Shown here: positions 15,910-23,459 of the stretch, piece by piece
Numbering within the stretch: the first letter of the stretch is position 1
Layout of the letters: every line of letters begins with the position of its first letter
Assembly: GCA_965267475.1 (NCBI GenBank)
Contig: OZ254079.1
Coordinates: forward strand, 3,658,001 to 3,722,000
Length of the DNA stretch: 64,000 nucleotides
Origin: JBCBKU01 sp965267475
GTDB taxonomy: Bacteria > Pseudomonadota > Alphaproteobacteria > Rhodobacterales > Rhodobacteraceae
Direction of reading: 5' to 3'
Program-made: the position numbers and the translations under genes
The notes under the pieces: generated by a model
What the model was told of the DNA's origin: nothing
Databases searched by the model: none
Seen by the model: the letters and a program-made list of their open reading frames with translations, nothing else

Positions 15910-16910
15910 CTTTGATCCGAGGTTCGGTCGAACAACCCGGTCAGGGCCCGCTTGACGATGCCCCCGACCGATGGACGTTTCGACGCATGAAATGGCAGTG
16001 GCCGGCAAACCTCGAGCGCGGCAACCCCCACGCGGGCCGTCAAGGCGCCATTGACCAGCCCCTCGCCGAAGCGACGCGAAACCTTCGACAGGATCCCGCC
16101 CCCGGCCATAGAGCCGATCAGGTCATCGCCCACGGCCACCGCACCCGTCGCAACCAGATGCGCAAAGACCGCGCGGGTCAGCCGCCACGATCCAAGCGTG
16201 CCGCCCCGCCCACCATAGATCTCGGCAATGCGCCGGATCATCCGCAGGTTCGCCGCGAGCGCCGCGATCACATCGGCAAAGGCGATGGGCACCAGCGCCG
16301 TCACGGTCGCGACCTGCCGGGCGGCGGCCTCGATCTCGCGCGTGGCGGCCGCATCGAGCGGCGCAAGAAGATCGCGCTCCACCCCGTCAAACAAGGTGTC
16401 TGCATCTACCGCATCGCCCTGCTTCTTCTTCATGGCATCAAGGCCCCAGGCGGCTTCCGCCCGGCCCGCGTAAAGCCCCGCGATCCGATCCGTGATCTTT
16501 CGCGCCCGGGGTAGGTCGTTGGCCGCCCGTGCCTCGGTTGCCGCTGCCGACAGGGTATCAATCCGCGCAAGGCGCGACAGCGCCGCCCATTCCCGCAGGA
16601 TGATCGCAAGGCAAATAACCAGGAAGGCCCCAACGAGCCCCAGGGCCGCATAGCCAAGGACAGCGTTGCGGGCGATCAGACCGGTCACGAAATCCCAAGC
16701 CCAGACGGACAGGCCGAACACCAAGACCGCGCCCAAAAGCCGCCAGAACCACCGGGCAAGCCGATTGGGCGGACGCCCGGCGACCGCCGCCACGGTTTGC
16801 ATGGCCCGGCCCGCGTCGGCCAGATCGGGCACCGGCGGCGCCTCGGCCACCCGGGCCTTGGGCGCGTCCTCACCCAGTTCGATCAGCACGGGTCCCTTGT
16901 CATCGGCCAT
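15906..16910 (-). CDS. TIGR01620 / YcjF-family membrane protein
   Basis: This 334-residue protein matches the YcjF/TIGR01620 family. It has an acidic, proline-rich N-terminus (1-45), two adjacent transmembrane helices (about 57-75 and 85-110), a helical middle domain with DAMKKKQGD, and a DUF697-like C-terminal hydrophobic part rich in glycine. The function is unknown; in E. coli ycjX-ycjF is a stress-induced pair. The ATG at 16910 shares its first base with the stop codon of the YcjX-like gene (TGATG), so the two are translationally coupled. The pairing supports the family call. Confidence 0.82.
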   Translation of the reverse strand: MADDKGPVLIELGEDAPKARVAEAPPVPDLADAGRAMQTVAAVAGRPPNRLARWFWRLLGAVLVFGLSVWAWDFVTGLIARNAVLGYAALGLVGAFLVICLAIILREWAALSRLARIDTLSAAATEARAANDLPRARKITDRIAGLYAGRAEAAWGLDAMKKKQGDAVDADTLFDGVERDLLAPLDAAATREIEAAARQVATVTALVPIAFADVIAALAANLRMIRRIAEIYGGRGGTLGSWRLTRAVFAHLVATGAVAVGDDLIGSMAGGGILSKVSRRFGEGLVNGALTARVGVAALEVCRPLPFHASKRPSVGGIVKRALTGLFDRTSDQS

Positions 16911-18322
16911 CAAAGCTTGTCCCCGATCAGAAATTGAAGTGCCTTGTCCAGCCGGATATGCGGCGGGCCTTCCCCGGGCGCGAGTTCGACGGGCTCGGGT
17001 GCAAAGCGCATCGCCTGGAAATCCCGGTCAAGCCAGGCCTCGGCCCCTTCGGATGCCGGGGTCAACAGCCGCGACGGGTCCTTGGGCAGATCGCCGGCGT
17101 GAAACGCCGCACGCTTTCCGGTCTCGGCCAGGCGGCCTTCGACAACCGCCAATTCGCCGCCATTGTGATCCAGCCGGCCTTCCGTCGTGACGCGCAATGC
17201 CGCAAGCGATAAGGCCGCAGTTTCCGCCCCGGCGAAATCCGCGCGGGACTTCGCATCGGCCACAAGTGCCTCCATGATCGCCGTCAAATGCCCATGCTGG
17301 CTGTGATGCAAATGATCCGCCTTGGTGGCGGCAAACAAGATTTTCTCAACCCGTTTGCCCCGCAGGATCTGGCTGAGAAACGCGTTCCGCCCAGGGCGGA
17401 AGGCCGACAGAATGTCTTCCATCGAGGATCTGAGATCCGCGACAGCGGGCGGCCCTGCATGGATCGCTTCCAGGACATCAACCAGCACGACCTGCCGGTC
17501 GATCCGGGCAAAATGATCGCGGAAGAACGGGCGCACGACTTCGCGCTTATACGCCTCGAACCGCCGCTCGAACTCACGCGCCAGACTGCCACGCGGCGCA
17601 TTGCCCGGCGGCAAGGGCGCAAAGGTGACCACCGGAGACCCCGCCAGATCCCCCGGCAGCAGGAACCGTCCGGGCGTGCAATCGGCGAGGCCTGCGTCGC
17701 GCGCGCTGTGCAGATATCCCGCAAAGGCGTCGGCAAGACCCTTGGCCGCGCTTTCTTCAAGCCGGGCCGCAGGATCGGTCGCGGCAAGCGCGGCCCTGAA
17801 CGGATCGGCCAGCGCGCGCTTCTCGGCCCGGGCCAGCACCTTGTCGGACCATTCCGCAAAGGAGAGATCCATCAGGCCCAGATCCAAAAGCCACTCACCC
17901 GGGTAATCCACGATATCCAGATGGATGACCTTTGGCCCCGAAAACCCGGACAAAAGCCCGTTTGGCCGCACTTTCAGCGACAGTCGCAGCTCACTGATCC
18001 CGCGGGTGCCATCAGGCCAGCGCGGCTTGGGTCCCGTCATGGCGGCCAGATGCGTCTCAAACGGAAACCGGGGAACCGTGTCGTCAGGCTGTGGTTGCAG
18101 ATACGCCGTCAGGATCCGCCCGTCCGCCGCAGCCGACAGTTGCGTCATTCGCGACCGGCCGATCAGATTGGCCACGAGCGAGGTGATGAACACGGTCTTC
18201 CCAGCCCGGGACAAACCGGTCACGCCAAGCCGGATCACGGGTTCAAAGAACGCCTCGGACACGGTCGAAAACGCGCCTTCGACGCCCCGTGTCACGCCTT
18301 CTGCAATATCGCCTAGGATCAA
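16910..18322 (-). CDS. YcjX-family (DUF463) P-loop GTPase-like protein
   Basis: This 470-residue protein begins with an amphipathic segment, followed by the P-loop GLSRAGKT (about residues 35-42). The downstream DIVDYPGEWLLDL resembles a switch II DxPG motif, and AATKADHL suggests a guanine-specificity TKxD-like motif. These fit YcjX/DUF463, a family structurally related to dynamin-like and Ras-like nucleoside triphosphatases but of unknown role. It is coupled to the YcjF-like membrane protein downstream, so the pair probably works at the membrane. Confidence 0.85.
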   Translation of the reverse strand: MILGDIAEGVTRGVEGAFSTVSEAFFEPVIRLGVTGLSRAGKTVFITSLVANLIGRSRMTQLSAAADGRILTAYLQPQPDDTVPRFPFETHLAAMTGPKPRWPDGTRGISELRLSLKVRPNGLLSGFSGPKVIHLDIVDYPGEWLLDLGLMDLSFAEWSDKVLARAEKRALADPFRAALAATDPAARLEESAAKGLADAFAGYLHSARDAGLADCTPGRFLLPGDLAGSPVVTFAPLPPGNAPRGSLAREFERRFEAYKREVVRPFFRDHFARIDRQVVLVDVLEAIHAGPPAVADLRSSMEDILSAFRPGRNAFLSQILRGKRVEKILFAATKADHLHHSQHGHLTAIMEALVADAKSRADFAGAETAALSLAALRVTTEGRLDHNGGELAVVEGRLAETGKRAAFHAGDLPKDPSRLLTPASEGAEAWLDRDFQAMRFAPEPVELAPGEGPPHIRLDKALQFLIGDKL

Positions 18323-18422
18323 ATCGCTGCCTTACCCTCGTGCCCCGGGAACATAGGAAGGCCCTGGCCCGCCCGCTAGGGGGAGATTGATCCCGCCCCG
18401 TCCCCGGACTATGGCAGCGCCC

Positions 18423-19196
18423 ATGCCCCGTTACGCGATCAAAGTGGAATATGACGGCACACCCTTTGCCGGGTGGCAGCGTCAGGACGGCCCGCCAACG
18501 GTGCAGGGCGCGATTGAAGACGCCTTGGCGAAGATCGCGCCAGAGCGGCCTTTGGTGCAGGGTGCCGGGCGCACCGATGCGGGCGTTCACGCCCTGGCGC
18601 AGGTGGCCCATCTGGATATGGCACGGGACTGGGACCCGTTTCGCCTGTCCGAGGCGTTGAACTTCCACCTGAAGCCGCTTCCCATAGCGGTCTTGGACGC
18701 CGCACAGGTTCAGGATGACTGGCACGCGCGGTTTTCGGCGATTGAGCGCGCTTACCTCTACCGGCTGGTCGAACGCCGCGCGCCCCTGACCCATGACGCC
18801 CACCAGGTCTGGCGTGTTGGGCATGGGCTGGATGCCGAAGCGATGCACGTTGCAGCCCAGCATCTGATCGGCAAACACGACTTCACGACCTTCCGGTCCA
18901 GCATGTGCCAGGCCGAAAGCCCGGTGAAGACGCTGGATGACGCCGCCGTCACCTCGTTTCCCTATCCCGGGGGCACCGAATACCAGTTCACCTTCCGGGC
19001 GCGGAGTTTCCTTCACAATCAGGTCCGAAGCTTTGTGGGCACCCTGGAACGTGTCGGCGCCGGGGCTTGGCAGCCCGAGCGCGTCAAAGCAGTGCTTGAT
19101 GCCGCCGACCGCACTCAATGCGGCCCGGTCGCCCCACCGGACGGATTGTACCTGACCGGCGTCCGCTATGAGGATGACCCGTTCAAAAAAAGCTGA
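18423..19196 (+). CDS. truA: tRNA pseudouridine(38-40) synthase TruA
   Basis: TruA converts uridines 38-40 of the tRNA anticodon arm to pseudouridine. The 257-residue protein starts MPRYAIKVEYDG and has catalytic D52 in the invariant GRTDAGVHA motif. AFNFHLKP-like (ALNFHLKP) and the C-terminal RSFLHNQVR motif are also visible. An alternative ATG at 18411 would add four residues. It is divergent from the YcjX gene, with about 100 bases between them. Confidence 0.96.
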   Translation: MPRYAIKVEYDGTPFAGWQRQDGPPTVQGAIEDALAKIAPERPLVQGAGRTDAGVHALAQVAHLDMARDWDPFRLSEALNFHLKPLPIAVLDAAQVQDDWHARFSAIERAYLYRLVERRAPLTHDAHQVWRVGHGLDAEAMHVAAQHLIGKHDFTTFRSSMCQAESPVKTLDDAAVTSFPYPGGTEYQFTFRARSFLHNQVRSFVGTLERVGAGAWQPERVKAVLDAADRTQCGPVAPPDGLYLTGVRYEDDPFKKS

Positions 19197-19368
19197 AAAT
19201 GCCATTCATCGCGAATTGGTGGACAGTTTTCCCTGACCGGTGGCTCCGTCCCGGACGCGCTCACAATGCCCCAAAATGGTCACGCATTTCAGGGAATCGC
19301 GCCGCTTTCGCCCTCATTCCGCCCGGAAACAAGGGCCAAGTGGGCGTGTAGTTACTGGGAGAAGTCCA

Positions 19369-19488
19369 ATGGACTGGATGTTTACGATTACCTTCGATCA
19401 GGTCGTGATGGCCGCCATCGTCTGCCTGACCCTTCGTGAAATCGCCTTGATCGCCGCGCCGTCGCTTGTGCGCAGCCAGGACGACTGA
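19369..19488 (+). CDS. Very small membrane protein (39 aa)
   Basis: The short frame starting MDWMFTITFDQ has a strong ribosome binding sequence, GGGAGAAG, six bases before the ATG. It encodes a single hydrophobic helix (about residues 11-32) and ends in SQDD. The strong initiation signal and an upstream spacer of about 170 bases argue for a real gene. Function unknown; small single-helix proteins often modulate larger membrane complexes. The stop lies six bases before the convergent DUF4198 gene end. Confidence 0.55.
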   Translation: MDWMFTITFDQVVMAAIVCLTLREIALIAAPSLVRSQDD

Positions 19489-19494
19489 ACCACC

Positions 19495-20310
19495 CTATTT
19501 TGCCGGAACAGCAAAGGTCAGGTTGGCCCAAAGGCTTTCCCAGACCGCGCGCGTCCGTTCCGCGGCCTCCGCTGTTGGTTCGCGCAGAACCACCGCGTCC
19601 AGCTGATAGGCATGACCTGGCTTGACCGGCACGAACGCGACGCCGTCGGCGCCTGACCGCACGGTGTTCACCGTGACCGATCCGTCGGGCGCCTTCTCGA
19701 AAATCTCGACCTGGGCCTCGGCCCTCGGCGCGCCCTGATAGATCACTTTCACGGGGAACTGCTCTCCCAGATCGTCGGTATACGGGTTTGCAAGCGCCAC
19801 AAGTTCGGTCAGTAGCCCGACTTCACGATCTGATCCCGCCCCGTCCCCGACGGCCACCAGCGATTTGGCATAACGCGAATACAGTTCAACGAAATCCTCG
19901 GTCGGCAAACCCCGGGCCGCATGGGCATCGACTGTCCAAAGCGCGTCCTTGTGGCGGACGAAGGCTTCGAACTTGTCGAAGGTTTGATAGGTCAGGCGAT
20001 TGTCCTTTGTCACATAGACCGCGACCGCAAGCCCTTTGGCGCTTTCCTGGTTCAGCGCGGGGCGGTCGCCCAACCGTCCCTCGACGGGGACGACACTGTC
20101 GCCCGACACCAGATCGAAGCGTCGAAACCCGTTGGGAAGATAGGAATGCGCCGACCCTTCGAATTCCTGACCAACGCGAATATCGGCGGTGATTGGCGTG
20201 CCGGGATCGACTTGAAACGCCAGCGGATCGATCCACAGTTCATGGGCATTGGCAAGGGCAGGCAGGGCTGTTAGCACGGCGCTTGCGGCAAGCAATCGGA
20301 TGGGGGTCAT
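19495..20310 (-). CDS. DUF4198 periplasmic protein
   Basis: This 271-residue protein has a signal peptide (about 1-22, ending ANA), after which the mature protein starts HELWIDP. That mature histidine-rich start is characteristic of DUF4198, a family of exported beta-sandwich proteins, some of which accompany nickel or cobalt transport systems (NikM/CbiM-associated). The C-terminal half resembles a carboxypeptidase-regulatory-like fold (VRSGADGVAFVPVKPG). It is divergent from a HupE/UreJ gene and the two start codons overlap, so the pair probably shares regulation and metal-related function. Confidence 0.8.
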   Translation of the reverse strand: MTPIRLLAASAVLTALPALANAHELWIDPLAFQVDPGTPITADIRVGQEFEGSAHSYLPNGFRRFDLVSGDSVVPVEGRLGDRPALNQESAKGLAVAVYVTKDNRLTYQTFDKFEAFVRHKDALWTVDAHAARGLPTEDFVELYSRYAKSLVAVGDGAGSDREVGLLTELVALANPYTDDLGEQFPVKVIYQGAPRAEAQVEIFEKAPDGSVTVNTVRSGADGVAFVPVKPGHAYQLDAVVLREPTAEAAERTRAVWESLWANLTFAVPAK

Positions 20311-21748
20311 GGTGCGGTTCCGGGATCAGATTTTGTCATTCAGGGTGGCTTTCGCCCTTCTGTTGTCAAGTCTTCTGGCGGTCACATTTCTGTCCGGGCG
20401 CGTTAGCGCGCATGAGGTTCAGCCAGCCATCGCGGACCTGACGATCGGGGCCGAGGATATCACGATCGAGCTTCGGATGACCTTGGAAAGCGCGGTCGCG
20501 GGCTTGAACCTTGAAGGGCTTGTCGACACCAACGACGCTGCGAATGCCGCGGACTATGATCGCCTGCGCGAGCTCGGACCGATTGAGTTGGACAATGCTT
20601 TCCGCCGGTATTTCCCGACGATGGCGGACAAAATCACATTGAACGCCGGTGGCACAGTCCTTTCGCCGCAAATCGCCGAGGTTGAGATACCTGAGGTCGG
20701 GAACCCTGAATTTGCCCGGACGTCCCGTATCTTGCTGACGGCAGCTCTGCCTGCCGGGACCGATCCGATCACCTTCGGATGGACCGGGGATCTGGGTCCG
20801 ATGGTCGTTCGTCAAATGGGGATCGAGGACGGCTATACCGCCTTTCTGACCAGCGGGGCGCTGACCGATCCGATCTCGCGCACTGGCGGGTCGGGGGAAA
20901 CGGCGGGCAGCGCCTCTCTGACCTATATCGGGGTGGGCTTTGACCACATCATCCCCCTGGGGCTGGACCATATCCTGTTCGTTCTGGGCCTGTTCTTCCT
21001 GTCTTTGCGGATGGGGGCGCTGCTGTGGCAGATCACGGCCTTCACGCTGGCCCATACGGTGACGCTGGCCCTGGGCGCGTTACAGATCGTGAACATCCCG
21101 GGCGAGATCGTCGAACCGATCATCGCGGCCTCGATCGTCTATGTCGGCGTCGAAAACGTCTTTGCGCGCGGGCTCATGCCGTGGCGGCCGGTGGTCGTTT
21201 TTGCCTTTGGCCTGCTGCACGGGTTGGGCTTTGCGTCGGTGCTGTCCGATTTCGGGCTGGGCGCATCGCATTTCGTACCCAAGCTGATCGGCTTCAATAT
21301 CGGTGTCGAGATCGGGCAGATTGCGGTAATCCTCGTGGCGTTCCTGGCCCTCGGCTGGATGTTCGCGCGGTACGATTGGTACAAACGCCGCATCGCAAAT
21401 CCGGTGTCCATCGCGATTGCGCTGATTGCACTGTTTTGGGTGTTCGAACGGACCGGCGTGATCACCCCGGACGGGCCCTTTGCACCCTTTGCCATGATCA
21501 CGGAAGGCGGCATGCCCGTCTTTTGGGGCGCCGCGATCGCCTTGGGTGTGATTGCGCTGATCTCGGCAGTGGCCCTGGGCCTGAACGATGACGGGCCAAG
21601 CGAAATCGCCGGGTTCGTGACGTCATTCGTAGCCTTCGTCGCGGTGACGGGCGCTTTCACCGCCGGAGCATACCTGGTGATGGCCGGGCTGACCTTCGCC
21701 TGGATCCTGGCCCTTCGGCTTCAAAGCACGGCTGACACGACGCGCTGA
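20309..21748 (+). CDS. HupE/UreJ-family membrane protein
   Basis: This 479-residue protein has a signal-like N-terminus ending SGRVSAHEV. A periplasmic domain (about 30-200) follows, then a membrane domain with about seven or eight helices. The membrane part contains the HupE/UreJ histidine motifs: VGFDHIIPLGLDHILF, FTLAHTVTLALG and LLHGLGFAS. HupE and UreJ proteins are proposed secondary nickel permeases, but the two-domain form here is usually annotated only as HupE/UreJ. The ATG at 20309 overlaps the start of the divergent DUF4198 gene; a GTG at 20345 would leave a small intergenic gap and still give a usable signal peptide. Confidence 0.82.
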   Translation: MVRFRDQILSFRVAFALLLSSLLAVTFLSGRVSAHEVQPAIADLTIGAEDITIELRMTLESAVAGLNLEGLVDTNDAANAADYDRLRELGPIELDNAFRRYFPTMADKITLNAGGTVLSPQIAEVEIPEVGNPEFARTSRILLTAALPAGTDPITFGWTGDLGPMVVRQMGIEDGYTAFLTSGALTDPISRTGGSGETAGSASLTYIGVGFDHIIPLGLDHILFVLGLFFLSLRMGALLWQITAFTLAHTVTLALGALQIVNIPGEIVEPIIAASIVYVGVENVFARGLMPWRPVVVFAFGLLHGLGFASVLSDFGLGASHFVPKLIGFNIGVEIGQIAVILVAFLALGWMFARYDWYKRRIANPVSIAIALIALFWVFERTGVITPDGPFAPFAMITEGGMPVFWGAAIALGVIALISAVALGLNDDGPSEIAGFVTSFVAFVAVTGAFTAGAYLVMAGLTFAWILALRLQSTADTTR

Positions 21749-21815
21749 AAATTTCTTTCTGCAAGAGATTTGCCCAGATATTTGGTTCAAATTTCCGGGC
21801 CCTCTCTAAGGGCGC

Positions 21816-23447
21816 TCAGGTTTTGACATCGGGCGCGTCGCGCCCGGTATGGGCGCGGATCCCTGCAATGGCATCGGCGGCGGCGATCACCGGGGCCAAC
21901 GCCGTCTCGGGATCGAGCCCGTGGCGCGCCGGATCCTCTTCGACCGCTTCCAGATAGACCCGGATCGTCGCGCCCTCGGTGCCCGTGCCGGACAGCCGGA
22001 ACACCACCCGCGCACCGCCTTCGAACCCAATCCGAAGCCCCTGCCCCTCGGACCGCGATCCGTCCACCGGATCGTCATAGGCAAACTCATCCGCCGTCGC
22101 GATGGTAAGCCCGTTTGACACCGTTCCCGGCAGCGATCCCAGTTTTCCCCGCAACCCGTCCATCAACGCATTGGCCTTGTCGATCTCGACGGCTTCATAG
22201 TCATGGCGCGAATAGTAATTCCGCCCGAACTCGGCCCAATGGGCGGCCATCAGGTCTTTGACCGGCTGTTTCGTCTTCGCAAGAATGTTCAGCCACAATA
22301 GAACGGCCCAAAGCCCGTCCTTTTCGCGCACATGGTCTGACCCGGTGCCCGCGCTTTCCTCACCGCAGATGGTGATCCGGCCCGCATCCAGAAGATTGCC
22401 GAAGAATTTCCAGCCCGTGGGTGTCTCAAAACACTCAAGACCCCGGGCCGCGGCCACCCGATCCAATGCGCCGGATGTCGGCATCGACCGCGCGACCCCG
22501 GCAAGCCCTGTGGCATAGCCCGGCGCCAGATGCGCATTGGCCGCCAGAAACGCCAAACTGTCGGATGGCGTCACATAGATCCCCTTGCCCAGAACCATGT
22601 TCCGGTCGCCGTCTCCGTCGGACGCCGCCCCGAAATCGGGCGCGTCCGGGCCCATCATCAGATCGACCAGGGGCTTGGCCCAGATCGGGTTCGGGTCCGG
22701 ATGGCCGCCACCGAAGTCGGGCGATGGCACGGCATTGATCACACTGCCGGCGGGCGCGCCCAGTCGATCTTCAAGGATGGCTTTCGCATAGGGGCCCGTG
22801 ATCGCATGCATGGCGTCAAAGGTCAGTCGGAAGCCCGTGGCGAACAGATCCGCTATGGCATCGAAATCGAACAGGCTTTCCATCAGTTCGGCGTAATCAG
22901 CCACTGGGTCCACAACCTCGACCGCCATCGGTCCAAGCGTGGTTCCCCCAAGAACCGACAGGTCCACATCCTGCGCTTCCAGAATGTCATAGGAGGTCAC
23001 GGTTTTCGTGGCCTCGAAAATGCGGGCTGTCACATCCTCGGCCGCCGGACCGCCGTTGGGCGTGTTGAACTTGACGCCGAAATCCTCTTTCGGGCCGCCC
23101 GGATTGTGGCTGGCTGACATGATGATCCCGCCATCGGTGCCGCGCTTCCGGATCATGTTCGACGCGGCGGGCGTGGACATCAACGCCCCCTGCCCCACGA
23201 TCACCTTGTCCGCGCCCGAGGCCGCCGCCATACGCAGGATCACTTGGGCCGCCCGGTCGTTGAAATACCGCCCGTCGCCGCCCAGAACCAATGTCTTGCC
23301 CTGCACCCCGCCGATCCCGGTCCAGATGCTTTGGACGAAGTTTTCCAGATAATGCGGCCCCATGAACACATGGGTTTTCTTCCGAAGCCCCGACGTTCCG
23401 GGCTTCTGCCCTTCGATCGGTTGGGTTTCGACTGTGATCCGTTCCAT
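21816..23447 (-). CDS. pgm: Phosphoglucomutase (alpha-D-glucose phosphate-specific)
   Basis: The 543-residue enzyme interconverts glucose 1-phosphate and glucose 6-phosphate, linking glycolysis to the ADP-glucose pathway. The phosphoserine is S113 in SASHNPGG, the metal-binding loop is SDGDGDR (about 285-291), and the sugar-binding CGEESAGTGSDH and the phosphate-binding RLSGTGTEG motifs are present. It belongs to the PGM1-like subgroup rather than the phosphomannomutase type. It is the last gene of the glg array and starts 12 bases after glgX ends. Confidence 0.96.
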   Translation of the reverse strand: MERITVETQPIEGQKPGTSGLRKKTHVFMGPHYLENFVQSIWTGIGGVQGKTLVLGGDGRYFNDRAAQVILRMAAASGADKVIVGQGALMSTPAASNMIRKRGTDGGIIMSASHNPGGPKEDFGVKFNTPNGGPAAEDVTARIFEATKTVTSYDILEAQDVDLSVLGGTTLGPMAVEVVDPVADYAELMESLFDFDAIADLFATGFRLTFDAMHAITGPYAKAILEDRLGAPAGSVINAVPSPDFGGGHPDPNPIWAKPLVDLMMGPDAPDFGAASDGDGDRNMVLGKGIYVTPSDSLAFLAANAHLAPGYATGLAGVARSMPTSGALDRVAAARGLECFETPTGWKFFGNLLDAGRITICGEESAGTGSDHVREKDGLWAVLLWLNILAKTKQPVKDLMAAHWAEFGRNYYSRHDYEAVEIDKANALMDGLRGKLGSLPGTVSNGLTIATADEFAYDDPVDGSRSEGQGLRIGFEGGARVVFRLSGTGTEGATIRVYLEAVEEDPARHGLDPETALAPVIAAADAIAGIRAHTGRDAPDVKT

Positions 23448-23459
23448 GCCAGGTTCTCC

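Noticed and set aside
21765..21800. Possible further copy of the TTCATCTTGGC-type repeat after the HupE gene
   Set aside because: The stretch around TTTGCCCAGATATTTGG only loosely resembles it and cannot be aligned without several changes.
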